A DNA stretch of 64,000 nucleotides. Origin: Phaeobacter sp. CECT 5382 (GTDB taxonomy: Bacteria; Pseudomonadota; Alphaproteobacteria; Rhodobacterales; Rhodobacteraceae). The DNA is taken from NCBI RefSeq assembly GCF_001457775.1, contig NZ_CYSG01000002.1, positions 1 to 64,000 of the forward strand. Direction: 5' to 3'. This document shows, one piece after another, positions 53,777 to 63,426 of this stretch. The notes beneath the pieces were generated by a model. It saw only the letters and a program-made list of their open reading frames with translations. It did not search any database and was not told the DNA's origin. Each line of letters starts with the position of its first letter. Positions within the stretch are counted from its first letter, which is position 1. The position numbers and the translations under genes were made by a program.

Positions 53777-54442
53777 ATGAAGATTCTCGCGACCCTGAAA
53801 CCCATCGTCCTGACCCTGTGCATGGGGCTTGCTCTGGTTCTGCGCGGCCACGAAGCCGAAGCGCAATCAACAGAAACGCTGACAGTGGCTGGCGGATGTT
53901 TCTGGTGTGTTGAAAGCGATTTTGAATCTGTCCCCGGCGTGATTGGGGCCATTTCTGGATACACTGGTGGCAGCACAAAGAACCCCACCTACGGCGATGT
54001 CGGCAAGGGTGGCACCGGCCATTACGAGGCTGTCGAAATCACCTTTGACCCCGTCCGCGTCAGCCGCACGAAACTGTTGAACATGTTCTTGCGGTCAGTT
54101 GATCCGACCGATGCTGGGGGGCAATTCTGTGATCGTGGTGAAACCTATCGTACGGCGATATTCGTCTCTAACGCGGATGAAAAGACCTTGGCGATACAGG
54201 CGATCAAGCAAGCTCAGGCCGATCTGGGGCAAAAAATCATCACCCCAGTTCTGGATGCGAAAACCTTTTACCACGCCGAAGACTACCATCAAGATTACTA
54301 CAAAGGCACCAAGCTGGTCTTCACCCGCTTTGGCCCGAAACGGCAGGCGTCTGCCTATAAACGCTACCGCGAGGCCTGTGGCCGCGATGCGCGTGTAGCG
54401 CAGCTTTGGGGGAGCGCAGCGCCCTTTGCCAAGGGGCACTGA
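53777..54442 (+). CDS. msrA: Exported peptide-methionine (S)-S-oxide reductase
   Basis: 221 residues from the ATG at 53777, with AACGGAGGCCATC upstream. A signal peptide (KPIVLTLCMGLALVLRGHEAEA) precedes the MsrA domain. The catalytic motif GGCFWCVESDFESVPGVIG is intact, and HYEAVEITFDP, RGETYRTAIF and the late DYHQDYYK fit the family. A resolving cysteine is likely the one in REACGRDARV. It should repair oxidised methionine in the periplasm, where most MsrA enzymes do not act. Confidence 0.9.
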   Translation: MKILATLKPIVLTLCMGLALVLRGHEAEAQSTETLTVAGGCFWCVESDFESVPGVIGAISGYTGGSTKNPTYGDVGKGGTGHYEAVEITFDPVRVSRTKLLNMFLRSVDPTDAGGQFCDRGETYRTAIFVSNADEKTLAIQAIKQAQADLGQKIITPVLDAKTFYHAEDYHQDYYKGTKLVFTRFGPKRQASAYKRYREACGRDARVAQLWGSAAPFAKGH

Positions 54443-54488
54443 TCGCAGCGGATCAAGAACTGCTTTCGCAAAAACAGGGTGAGTCGGG

Positions 54489-55361
54489 TCAGAACCGCGC
54501 GTCCTGTACTTCCTTGAGATCCGGAATCACATCGGCGGTGCCGTGACGCATGACCATCAAGGCACCAGCGCGTGCCGCCTGCGCCATGGCTTGGGCCATC
54601 GGCAAGCCACGATCCAGACCCGACAGAACATAACCGGTGAAGGTATCCCCTGCCCCGGTGGTATCTACGGGTGTTACCGGTAAGGCCGGAATGTCGCGAA
54701 CCTCGCCGCTGTGCCGGTCAAAATGGCGCGCGCCTTTCGCCCCGAGGGTCACAATCACATGGTCCACGCCCAGCGCCTGCGGTGACTTGCCTGTCGCGGC
54801 TTGCAATTGCTCGGCCTCGACCTCGTTCAGGAACAAAAGGTCAAGAAAGGGCAAAACCGCCTGCACCGCTGCCGCATCAAAGGGCGCGGCCGCATAGGCT
54901 ACGCGTAGCCCCAGATCGCGGGCCATTTTTGCGGCTTCGGCCTGCAGGTTGGTTTCGTTCTGCAAAACCAGAATATCACCAGCGCTGGCCTGCGACAGCG
55001 CCAGTCCGATCTGGTCTTGGGTGATGCTGCGATTGGCACCGGGGAACAGAATGATCTGGTTTTCCCCTGCTTCATCAACCGCGATAATGGCATGGCCCGT
55101 AGGCACATCAACTGATGCAATGCGACGGGTATCGACGCCATATTCCATCAAACGCTGCACCGCCCAACCACCTTCGGGACCGACGGCGCCAATATGGTGC
55201 ACGACGGATCCCGCGCGGGCGGCGGCGACCGACATATTGGCCCCCTTGCCGCCCAGGAACTGGTCCAATCCAGTTGCCGCCAGCGTTTCGCCAGCGACAG
55301 GCAGATGCGGCATGCTGTAGACCATATCCGCATTGATTGATCCCAGATTCCAAATCGCCAT
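54489..55361 (-). CDS. rbsK: PfkB family sugar kinase, ribokinase-like
   Basis: 290 residues. The substrate-side motif is QFLGGKGANMSVAAARAG, and the ATP/anion-hole motif is VDTTGAGDTFTGYVLSGL with the catalytic aspartate. The family is best described as ribokinase, but the sugar is unproven. It starts 5 nt after the maeB stop on the same strand, an unusual pairing. Confidence 0.88.
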   Translation of the reverse strand: MAIWNLGSINADMVYSMPHLPVAGETLAATGLDQFLGGKGANMSVAAARAGSVVHHIGAVGPEGGWAVQRLMEYGVDTRRIASVDVPTGHAIIAVDEAGENQIILFPGANRSITQDQIGLALSQASAGDILVLQNETNLQAEAAKMARDLGLRVAYAAAPFDAAAVQAVLPFLDLLFLNEVEAEQLQAATGKSPQALGVDHVIVTLGAKGARHFDRHSGEVRDIPALPVTPVDTTGAGDTFTGYVLSGLDRGLPMAQAMAQAARAGALMVMRHGTADVIPDLKEVQDARF

Positions 55362-55366
55362 GATGC

Positions 55367-57622
55367 CTACCCGATGTTGCAGGCCGCCAGAACGGCCATG
55401 TTCAGAACATCATTGGCGGTCGAAGTCGTCGAGCAGATCTGGATCGGCTTATCGACGCCCGAAAGGATTGGCCCCACAACCGTGGCGCCCCCCATTTCCT
55501 GCATCAGCTTGACCGAGATCGAGGCAGAGTGGCGCGCCGGCACGATCAGGATGTTTGCCGGACCGGTCAGACGCTGGAAAGGATAAGCCTCCTGTGCGGC
55601 GGCATTCAGTGCCACATCGACGGTCATCTCACCCTCGTATTCGAAATCCACGCCGCGTTTGTCCAGCACGGCCGGTGCGAGATGCATCTTTTCGGCGCGT
55701 TCCGACACGGGATAACCAAAGGTCGAGAAACTGACAAAGGCCACCCGTGGATCCAGACCCATATGGCGGGCGACGCCTGCGGCACGTTCTGCGATTGTGG
55801 CAAGATCATTCTCGTCCGGCCATTCATGCACCAAAGTGTCACCGATCAGCACGATGCGTCCCTTGTGCAACAGCGCTGTCACGCCAGCCGCACCGTGGTC
55901 ACGATCCGCATCAAAGACATGGTTGATCTGGTCCAGAACATGGGCCGATTTACGTGTGGCCCCTGTGACCAACCCATCGCCATGGCCATGGGCCAGCATC
56001 AGTGCAGAAAAGACATGGCGATCGCGACCAACCAAACGGTGGACATCTTTGCGATCAAAGCCTTTGCGCTGCAGGCGTTTATACAGGAAGTCCTTATAGA
56101 CATCGAAATGCGTGGTGTTGGCCGCATTGACGATCTCCAATTCGCGCACGGCATCGCCCAGACCTGCGGCCTCCAGCTTTTGCTTGGCGTCCTCAGCCCG
56201 GCCCACGACCAGCGCCTTGCCAAAGCCTGAACGCTGATAGTTGACGGCCGCGCGCAGCACCCGAGGATCATCGCCTTCGGCAAAGATCATCCGGCTTTGA
56301 GCCGAGCGCGCCCGCGCATTCAGACCGCGCAGGATCGAGGCGGTCGGATCCATCCGACCCTTGAGGCCAACCTCATAGGCTTCCATATCGATGATTGGTC
56401 GGCGCGCAGCACCCGTGTCCATGCCCGCCTTGGCAACCGCAGGTGGGATGCGGTGGATCAGGCGCGGATCAAAGGGCGTCGGGATGATATAGTCACGACC
56501 AAAGGTCAGCGATTTGCCATAGGCCAGCGCCACCTCATCCGGCACATCTTCGCGTGCCAGGGCGGCCAAAGCATGGGCGCAGGCGATTTTCATCTCGTCA
56601 TTGATGGCGCGGGCATGGATGTCCAGCGCCCCACGGAAGAGATAGGGAAAGCCCAGCACGTTGTTGACCTGATTGGGATAATCCGACCGGCCCGTCGCGA
56701 CGATCGCGTCGACGCGGACCTCATGCGCCTCTTCCGGGGTGATTTCCGGATCCGGGTTTGCCATAGCAAAAATCACCGGATTGTCGGCCATCTTGGCGAC
56801 CATATCCTGCGTCACGGCCCCTTTGACCGACACACCAAGGAAAACATCGGCGCCATCCATCGCCTCTTCCAAGGTGCGCAGCTCAGTGGTGATGGCATGG
56901 GCCGATTTCCACTGGTTCATGCCCTCGGTGCGACCTTGGTAGATCACACCCTTGGTATCACAGACGATGCAGTTTTCATGCCGCGCGCCCATGCGTTTGA
57001 GCAGCTCAATACAGGCGATGCCGGCGGCCCCTGCCCCGTTCAGCACAATGCGCACATCTTCGATCTTTTTGCCCGAAATATGCAGCGCATTGATCAAACC
57101 GGCAGCACAGATCACCGCCGTGCCGTGCTGGTCATCGTGAAAGACCGGGATATCCATCTCTTCCTTGAGCTTCTGCTCAATGATGAAACACTCCGGCGCC
57201 TTGATATCTTCGAGGTTGATGCCGCCGAATGTCGGCCCCATCAGACGCACGGCTTCGATGAACTTGTCCGGGTCTTCGGTGTCGAGCTCAATATCGATCG
57301 AGTTCACATCGGCGAAGCGTTTGAAGAGAACTGATTTCCCTTCCATCACCGGTTTCGATCCCAGTGCGCCAAGATTGCCCAGACCCAGAACCGCAGTACC
57401 ATTGGAGATCACCGCAACAAGGTTGCCCTTGTTGGTATAATCATAGGCGGTTTCGGGGTTGGCCGCGATCGCCTCGCAGGGCACCGCAACACCAGGGGAA
57501 TAGGCCAGCGACAGATCCCGCTGCGTCGTCATCGGGACGGTAGCATTGATCTCCCATTTGCCGGGGGTTGGGTCCAGGTGAAAGGCCAGCGCCTCTTCGT
57601 CGGTGATCTTTGCTTTGGGCAT
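55367..57622 (-). CDS. maeB: NADP-dependent malic enzyme with C-terminal phosphotransacetylase-like domain
   Basis: 751 residues. The malic enzyme part (1-430) shows TTQRDLSLAYSPGVAVPCEA, the catalytic region PVFHDDQHGTAVICAAGLIN and VLNGAGAAGIACIELLKRMG for the dinucleotide. The PTA-like part (about 440-751) includes FAEGDDPRVLRAA. It oxidatively decarboxylates malate to pyruvate and CO2. The PTA portion usually lacks transferase activity and serves regulation by acetyl-CoA. The rbsK gene follows directly. Confidence 0.95.
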   Translation of the reverse strand: MPKAKITDEEALAFHLDPTPGKWEINATVPMTTQRDLSLAYSPGVAVPCEAIAANPETAYDYTNKGNLVAVISNGTAVLGLGNLGALGSKPVMEGKSVLFKRFADVNSIDIELDTEDPDKFIEAVRLMGPTFGGINLEDIKAPECFIIEQKLKEEMDIPVFHDDQHGTAVICAAGLINALHISGKKIEDVRIVLNGAGAAGIACIELLKRMGARHENCIVCDTKGVIYQGRTEGMNQWKSAHAITTELRTLEEAMDGADVFLGVSVKGAVTQDMVAKMADNPVIFAMANPDPEITPEEAHEVRVDAIVATGRSDYPNQVNNVLGFPYLFRGALDIHARAINDEMKIACAHALAALAREDVPDEVALAYGKSLTFGRDYIIPTPFDPRLIHRIPPAVAKAGMDTGAARRPIIDMEAYEVGLKGRMDPTASILRGLNARARSAQSRMIFAEGDDPRVLRAAVNYQRSGFGKALVVGRAEDAKQKLEAAGLGDAVRELEIVNAANTTHFDVYKDFLYKRLQRKGFDRKDVHRLVGRDRHVFSALMLAHGHGDGLVTGATRKSAHVLDQINHVFDADRDHGAAGVTALLHKGRIVLIGDTLVHEWPDENDLATIAERAAGVARHMGLDPRVAFVSFSTFGYPVSERAEKMHLAPAVLDKRGVDFEYEGEMTVDVALNAAAQEAYPFQRLTGPANILIVPARHSASISVKLMQEMGGATVVGPILSGVDKPIQICSTTSTANDVLNMAVLAACNIG

Positions 57623-57938
57623 GGGGTTTCAATGTCCTCTCATTGTCGCGCCCAGTCATATCTCAGCCTCGCGCACCTCTCAATCCGGGCTGGAAAGATT
57701 TTCCCGCAGGGGTTTTGCCTAAAATGCGCATTAAATCTCAAAGTTTTCGCCCTATTGGCGCCTTGTTTCAGACACTCGGACGCTGCAATCATTGCGCAAG
57801 ACTTAACAGGTAAACCCGGGCTTAAAATGGCTCGGCAATCTTGTGCCAAGTGTCCTCGTCAGAACGGCGTTATATCTCCGCATCCGTTATTGATGCATTT
57901 TCCTTGGCTAAGTGCTTTGATCATAAGGAAAATAAAAT
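57623..57938. other. 316 nt divergent promoter region between maeB and the flagellin gene
   Basis: It must carry promoters in both directions. An AT-rich stretch lies before the flagellin start. I could not identify a convincing sigma-28 or sigma-54 site. A strong AAGGAAAATAAAAT ribosome site precedes the flagellin ATG. Confidence 0.5.
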
Positions 57939-58784
57939 ATGACGAGTATCAATTCCAACTCAGGTGCAATGACTGCATTGCAAATGCTGGGTGGCACCGT
58001 TGACGCCAGAGAAGACGTTCAGAACGACATTGCCACCGGCCAGAAAATCGCGTCAGCCCAGGACAATGCGGCCGTCTGGGCAATCTCACAAATGATGCAA
58101 AGTGACCTAAGCGGCTATAGCGCCATTTCGGACTCTTTGTCGCTGGATGAAGCAACAGTTGCTGTTGCAGCTATCGGCGCTGAGCGCGCCAGTGACATTC
58201 TGGTCGAAATGAAAGAGCTCGCAATCACTGCCACAGCTGGAAATGCCGATTTCGCGACCATCGAAACTCAGCTGGCCCACAAGACTGAACAGCTGAATTC
58301 GGTGATCTCTGCGTCCCAGTTCAACGGCGTCAATCTCCTCAATACCGACATTGACGGCAACGGTGCATCTGCATTGACGGTTTCCGAATCTCTTACCCGG
58401 CAGGGATCTGCTGCAGGGGGTGTCTCTACAATCTCCATCGACAGCCTCAATTTCGAAGGTAGTCCGAATTTTGATATCGAAAACCGAACCCCAATCACCG
58501 ATAGCAGCTCCGCCATAGCCGCCCTTGGGGAAATCGAGGGGTTCTTGCGCTACGCCATAGAAGGTGCCGCAGCTATGGGCGCGGCAGCCAGCCAGATCTC
58601 TGATCAGAACGATTTTATCGGTAAACTGTCAGACACCGTACAAATGGGCATCAGCAATATTCGCGATACCCAAATGGAAGAAGCCTCGGCGCGCCTCACG
58701 GCGCTCAATGTCCAGGAACAACTGGGAACCCTCTCTCTGTCGATTGCAAATGCATCGCCGCAGACACTGCTCTCTATCTCCTGA
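57939..58784 (+). CDS. Flagellin
   Basis: 281 residues. The N-terminal D0/D1 helix starts SINSNSGAMTALQMLGGTVD and continues with TGQKIASAQDNAAVWAISQM; the C-terminal helix has SDTVQMGISNIRDTQMEEAS and ARLTALNVQEQLGTLSLSIA. The variable middle is short (about residues 135-195). No other flagellar gene is near, so it is an orphan copy. It is likely a filament subunit secreted by the flagellar type III system. A hairpin follows the stop. Confidence 0.9.
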   Translation: MTSINSNSGAMTALQMLGGTVDAREDVQNDIATGQKIASAQDNAAVWAISQMMQSDLSGYSAISDSLSLDEATVAVAAIGAERASDILVEMKELAITATAGNADFATIETQLAHKTEQLNSVISASQFNGVNLLNTDIDGNGASALTVSESLTRQGSAAGGVSTISIDSLNFEGSPNFDIENRTPITDSSSAIAALGEIEGFLRYAIEGAAAMGAAASQISDQNDFIGKLSDTVQMGISNIRDTQMEEASARLTALNVQEQLGTLSLSIANASPQTLLSIS

Positions 58785-58790
58785 GTTCCC

Positions 58791-58832
58791 GCCGGGGCTG
58801 CATGATCTCGCAGCCCCGGCATATACGGGTTT
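58791..58832 (+). terminator. Hairpin after the flagellin gene
   Basis: GCCGGGGCTGC-ATGATCTC-GCAGCCCCGGC is an 11 bp perfect stem 6 nt past the stop, followed by ATATACGGGTTTTCC. The U tract is displaced, so termination may be partial. Confidence 0.65.
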
Positions 58833-58886
58833 TCCTTCGCTGCCCCCCACTGTAAATGTCATGCACCGACGACCGGGGGAGCAGGC

Positions 58887-61535
58887 ATGACAGTAACGCC
58901 CATGATGGCGCAATACCTCGAAATCAAAGCGGCGCATCCAGACGCCCTGCTTTTTTATCGGATGGGCGATTTCTACGAGATGTTCTTTGAGGATGCTGTT
59001 AACGCGGCAGAGGCGCTGGATATTTCGCTGACCAAACGCGGCAAACACAATGGCGAAGACATCCCCATGTGTGGCGTGCCCTTTCATGCTGCCGAGGGCT
59101 ATCTGCTGACGCTGATCCGCAAAGGTTTTCGCGTCGCCGTCGGAGAACAGCTCGAAACGCCTGCCGAAGCCAAGAAACGCGGCTCCAAATCGGTGGTCAA
59201 ACGTGACGTCGTGCGCCTGGTTACACCAGGAACCCTGACCGAGGATTCGCTGCTCGAAGCGCGGCGGCACAATTTTCTGGTCTCCTATGCAGAGCTGCGC
59301 GATCAGTCCGCCCTGGCCTGGGCCGATATATCCACTGGCGCATTTCACGTCATGCCCCTGACCCGCGTGCGCCTGTCACCGGAATTGGCACGCCTGGCCC
59401 CATCAGAGCTGATCGTCGCCGAGGGCTCCGCTTATGACACAACCGCCTCGCTGGCTGATGAATACAAGATTTCGCTGACCCCGCTGGGCAAGGCAAGTTT
59501 CGACAGCACTGCGGCCGAAAAACGGATCTGCGACCTGTTTGGCGTAGGTGCATTGGACGGGTTTGGCACCTTCAGCCGCGCCGAGGTCTCGGCCATGGGT
59601 GCCTTGATCGACTATCTCGAGATCACCCAAAAGGGCAAACTGCCGCTGCTGCAGCATCCGGTGCAGGAATCCGAGGATCGCGTGGTGCAAATCGATGCCT
59701 CCACCCGCGCCAGTCTGGAACTCACCCGATCCCTGTCTGGTGGTCGCGCCGGATCGCTGTTGTCGGTGGTAGATCGCACCGTCACCCCTGGTGGTGCGCG
59801 ATTGCTGGAACAGCGCCTCTCCAGTCCGTCGCGCAATCTGGATGTCATCAACGCTCGCCTCGCAGCGCTTGATTTCACCGTGGAACACGACCAGCTCTGC
59901 GAAGAGCTGCGCAGCGCCCTGCGCAAGACACCGGATCTGGACCGTGCCCTGTCACGGCTCGCCCTTGATCGTGGTGGCCCCCGGGATCTGGCCGCCATTC
60001 GCAATGGGTTGGAACAGGCCGATGCAATCGCTGCCCGCAATGCGGACGAAGATCTGCCCCCCCTGATGGCTTCTGCCAGCTCAGATCTGACAGGGTTTGA
60101 CGCCTTGCTCGATTTGCTGGACAGCGCCTTGGTTGCCGAGCCACCACTGCTGGCCCGCGATGGTGGATTTATCGCCAGCGGCTATGATGAAGAACTGGAC
60201 GAAGCCCGCACCCTGCGCGACGAAGGCCGCTCTGTCATCGCGGGGATGCAACAGAAATATGCCGACCACACCGGCATCACCTCTCTGAAGATCAAGCACA
60301 ACAACGTGCTGGGTTATTTCATCGAAACCACCGCAACCCATGCGGACAAAATGCTCTCTCCGCCCCTGTCTGAGAGCTACATCCACCGTCAGACCACCGC
60401 AAATCAGGTGCGATTCACCACCGTTGAACTCAGCGAGATCGAAACCCGCATTCTGAATTCCGGAAACCGCGCTCTAGAGATCGAAAAGCGGCTCTATTCC
60501 GCCCTTTCAAGCGCAATTATGGAATGCGCCGCCCGCCTGAACGGGGCTGCACGAGGTCTCGCAGAACTCGATCTTCTGAGCGCATTGGCTGATCTTGCCC
60601 GGGGTGAAAACTGGGCCCGACCAAAGGTCGATAACAGCCGTGCCTTTCACATCGAGGGCGGACGCCACCCAGTGGTGGAACGCGCTCTGCGCCAGCAAAG
60701 CGGTGATACATTTGTAGCCAATGACTGCGATCTTACGGCGCCAGATGGAAAAACAGGCGGAGCTGCCATCTGGCTGCTCACCGGTCCCAACATGGCCGGT
60801 AAATCGACCTTCCTGCGCCAGAACGCCTTGATTGCCCTTTTGGCACAAATGGGCAGCTATGTTCCGGCTGAAACCGCCCATATCGGCATCGTCAGTCAGC
60901 TGTTCAGCCGGGTTGGCGCCTCCGATGATCTGGCGCGTGGTCGATCCACATTCAGGGTGGAAATGGTGGAAACAGCCGCAATCCTGAACCAGGCGGACGA
61001 CCGCGCCCTGGTCATTTTGGATGAAATCGGTCGTGGCACCGCCACTTATGACGGTCTGTCCATCGCCTGGGCCACACTGGAACATCTGCACGAGGTCAAC
61101 CAGTCGCGGGCCCTGTTTGCCACTCACTACCATGAACTTACACAGCTCTCGAACAAACTCTCAGGTGTCGAAAACGCCACTGTCTCAGTGAAAGAATGGG
61201 AAGGCGAAGTAATCTTCCTGCATGAGGTCAAAAAGGGCGCTGCAGACAGATCATACGGGGTCCAAGTCGCGCAGCTGGCTGGCCTGCCCGCCAGCGTCGT
61301 AGCCCGCGCCCGCGATGTGCTGGATATTCTTGAACAGGGCAGTCGCGAGGGTGCTGGCGCCAAAATCCGGATCGATGATCTACCGCTATTTGCTGCTGCT
61401 CCACCGCCGCAACCAAAACCCAGTGTCGGCCCTTCGCCGGTTGAGGAGCTGCTTGGCGGTATTCATCCGGATGAGCTGTCTCCACGTGAAGCACTTGAAA
61501 AACTATACCAGCTGAAAGACGCAGCCCGGTCCTGA
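58887..61535 (+). CDS. mutS: DNA mismatch repair protein MutS
   Basis: 882 residues. The mismatch-reading Phe-X-Glu is in [15 protein letters not shown], Walker A is [20 protein letters not shown], and Walker B is [22 protein letters not shown]-terminal tetramerisation tail ends [20 protein letters not shown]. MutS recognises mispairs and recruits MutL. GGGGGAGCAGGC precedes the ATG. A bidirectional terminator separates it from grpE. Confidence 0.98.
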   Translation: MTVTPMMAQYLEIKAAHPDALLFYRMGDFYEMFFEDAVNAAEALDISLTKRGKHNGEDIPMCGVPFHAAEGYLLTLIRKGFRVAVGEQLETPAEAKKRGSKSVVKRDVVRLVTPGTLTEDSLLEARRHNFLVSYAELRDQSALAWADISTGAFHVMPLTRVRLSPELARLAPSELIVAEGSAYDTTASLADEYKISLTPLGKASFDSTAAEKRICDLFGVGALDGFGTFSRAEVSAMGALIDYLEITQKGKLPLLQHPVQESEDRVVQIDASTRASLELTRSLSGGRAGSLLSVVDRTVTPGGARLLEQRLSSPSRNLDVINARLAALDFTVEHDQLCEELRSALRKTPDLDRALSRLALDRGGPRDLAAIRNGLEQADAIAARNADEDLPPLMASASSDLTGFDALLDLLDSALVAEPPLLARDGGFIASGYDEELDEARTLRDEGRSVIAGMQQKYADHTGITSLKIKHNNVLGYFIETTATHADKMLSPPLSESYIHRQTTANQVRFTTVELSEIETRILNSGNRALEIEKRLYSALSSAIMECAARLNGAARGLAELDLLSALADLARGENWARPKVDNSRAFHIEGGRHPVVERALRQQSGDTFVANDCDLTAPDGKTGGAAIWLLTGPNMAGKSTFLRQNALIALLAQMGSYVPAETAHIGIVSQLFSRVGASDDLARGRSTFRVEMVETAAILNQADDRALVILDEIGRGTATYDGLSIAWATLEHLHEVNQSRALFATHYHELTQLSNKLSGVENATVSVKEWEGEVIFLHEVKKGAADRSYGVQVAQLAGLPASVVARARDVLDILEQGSREGAGAKIRIDDLPLFAAAPPPQPKPSVGPSPVEELLGGIHPDELSPREALEKLYQLKDAARS

Positions 61536-61569
61536 TTGTGGGTGCCTGATTTCGGGTGATGGAAGAGTA

Positions 61570-61607
61570 AAAAAGGCGGCCCCTCATTTCTGAGGGCCGC
61601 CTTTTTA
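61570..61607. terminator. Bidirectional terminator between mutS and grpE
   Basis: GGCGGCCCCTCA-TTTC-TGAGGGCCGCC with one bulged C is flanked by AAAAA on the left and TTTTT on the right. Confidence 0.92.
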
Positions 61608-61645
61608 CATTCTGTCAGGTTTCTAGCGGAACGCCGGATCCAGGA

Positions 61646-62209
61646 TCAGCCAGCTGGCGTCGAGGACACACCCACCTGTGCGGGGCGCAACAGACGATCA
61701 TGCAGCATAAAGCCTTCGGCTGAAACCTGGATGATATCGCCAGCTTTGGTTCCCGGTACTGGAGCTTCAAACATTGCCTCATGCACCTGGGGATCAAATC
61801 GGTCACCAACCTGTGGAGACACGATCCGCACGCCGTGCTTTTCAAACACGCCGACAAGCGCACGCATGGTCAATTCGACACCTTCGATCAGAGCAGAGGC
61901 AACTTCTTTCTGCTCATCCGTCGCGGCCTCGACCGCGCGCTTCAAATTGTCAAAAACCGGCAGCATGTCACGCGCCAGTTTTGAGCCACCATATTGCTCG
62001 GCCTCACGGCGCGCCTTGTCACCGCGTTTGCGGGAATTCTCAGCGTCTGCCAGCGCGCGCATAAAGCGGTCTTTATACTCGTCGCGCTCAGCCCGCAGCT
62101 CATCAACTTCAATCGCAGCATCGTCCATTTCAGCCATCTCCGCTGCTAGCTCTTCCGCTTCGACATTTGCGATATCGTCCAAAAAATCGTCGTTTCTGGG
62201 CTCTGCCAT
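61646..62209 (-). CDS. grpE: Nucleotide exchange factor GrpE
   Basis: 187 residues. A long charged helix (residues about 20-85, ELRAERDEYKDRFMRALADAENSRKRG) is followed by the beta wing with VRIVSPQVGDRFDPQVHEAM and GDIIQVSAEGFMLHDRLLRPAQVGV. GrpE releases ADP from DnaK. It follows hrcA by 9 nt and sits in the usual alphaproteobacterial hrcA-grpE operon, apart from dnaKJ. Confidence 0.96.
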   Translation of the reverse strand: MAEPRNDDFLDDIANVEAEELAAEMAEMDDAAIEVDELRAERDEYKDRFMRALADAENSRKRGDKARREAEQYGGSKLARDMLPVFDNLKRAVEAATDEQKEVASALIEGVELTMRALVGVFEKHGVRIVSPQVGDRFDPQVHEAMFEAPVPGTKAGDIIQVSAEGFMLHDRLLRPAQVGVSSTPAG

Positions 62210-62218
62210 TTTTCACCT

Positions 62219-63304
62219 CTAACTCCGGTCGGAAAGCAACTTCCCAACCAGTTGCGCCGTGTAATCCACAATCGGCACAATCCGTCCGTAATTCAGACGA
62301 GTCGGGCCTATCACCCCGACCGCGCCAATGATCTTTCGATCAGAGTTCATATAGGGAGACACCACCAAAGAGGAACCCGAAAGTGAGAAAAGTTTGTTCT
62401 CGGAACCGATAAAAATGCGTACACCCTCTCCGTCTTCGGTGAGTTCGAGGAATTCTGCGATGTCCTGCTTGCGCTCCAGGTCATCAAACAGGTTGCGAAT
62501 GAGGTCCAGCTCCTCTGGGACACCGGCCTCTCCGATCAGATTCGCCCGGCCGCGCACAATCAGACGCGCCTTTTCGCTGTCGTCATCCTCCCAGGCTGCC
62601 AAACCGCTTTCGATCATATCCTGCGCCAGCACATCGATCTCTTGTCGGCGGGCATCAATCTCTTTTTGCATATCGCACCGCAGGCCACTCAGCGTACGCC
62701 CCTCGATCAGTGCATTTAGGAAATTCGCCGCCTCGCGCATCGAGCTGGGCGTCTGCCCCGGCGGCGGGCTAAACAGCCGGTTTTCCACCCGACCGTCAGA
62801 GAACACCAAAACCACCAGTGCCCGATCCTGCGCCAGAGAGACGAATTCGATATGGCGGATCTCCGCCTCTCGTTTTGGCGTCAGAACCAAAGACGCCCCC
62901 TGTGTCACCCCGGAGAGCGCAGCCCCAACGCGATCCAACATGCCACCTACATCACCGGCATTCTTACCAAGGGTCGCATCGATCTTTTCACGATCCGGCG
63001 CTTTCAGGTCTTCGACCTCCAGCAAACCATCAACAAACATCCGCAAGCCCATCTGTGTGGGAATGCGCCCGGCACTGACATGTGGACTGTCGAGCAGGCC
63101 GAGATACTCCAGATCCTGCATGACATTGCGCACGGTTGCGGCACTGACCTTTTCGCTCAAGCTCCGCGTCAGGGTGCGGCTGCCAACCGGCTCGCCACTT
63201 TCAAGATAGCTTTCGACGACCGTGCGGAATACCTCGCGCGAGCGGTCGTTCATATCACTCAGAATTTCTTTGGCGTCAGTCATCGGCGATTTTTGCGATA
63301 CCAT
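62219..63304 (-). CDS. hrcA: Heat-inducible transcription repressor HrcA
   Basis: 361 residues. A winged helix at the N-terminus (VVESYLESGEPVGSRTLTR and VSAATVRNVMQDLEYLGLL) is followed by the HrcA dimer domain. HrcA normally binds the CIRCE repeat. I see no CIRCE copy (TTAGCACTC-N9-GAGTGCTAA) in the window, including in front of dnaK, so its target here, perhaps groESL, lies elsewhere. ATG codons at 63304 and 63283 both lack a good ribosome site. It is divergent from rph. Confidence 0.93.
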   Translation of the reverse strand: MVSQKSPMTDAKEILSDMNDRSREVFRTVVESYLESGEPVGSRTLTRSLSEKVSAATVRNVMQDLEYLGLLDSPHVSAGRIPTQMGLRMFVDGLLEVEDLKAPDREKIDATLGKNAGDVGGMLDRVGAALSGVTQGASLVLTPKREAEIRHIEFVSLAQDRALVVLVFSDGRVENRLFSPPPGQTPSSMREAANFLNALIEGRTLSGLRCDMQKEIDARRQEIDVLAQDMIESGLAAWEDDDSEKARLIVRGRANLIGEAGVPEELDLIRNLFDDLERKQDIAEFLELTEDGEGVRIFIGSENKLFSLSGSSLVVSPYMNSDRKIIGAVGVIGPTRLNYGRIVPIVDYTAQLVGKLLSDRS

Positions 63305-63426
63305 TTTACAACGAGGAAGCCCCAGCTCTAAGTTGCCATTAAAGAGCGGTGGGATAAAAGGTCAATCATGCTTGCATCCCCGCAACGCCGGCGGCTATCG
63401 GATGATCAGCAAAAAAAGGATACCCT

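Noticed and set aside
56297-57334. 345-codon plus-strand open frame opposite maeB
   Set aside because: Shadow of the malic enzyme coding sequence, with no plausible start signal.
57800-57870. Possible sigma-28 promoter for the flagellin gene (TAAA followed by GCCAAG)
   Set aside because: Spacing and -10 box do not fit the consensus well enough to claim it.
63305-63426. CIRCE operator expected near hrcA
   Set aside because: No TTAGCACTC-N9-GAGTGCTAA-like repeat is present here or in front of dnaK.
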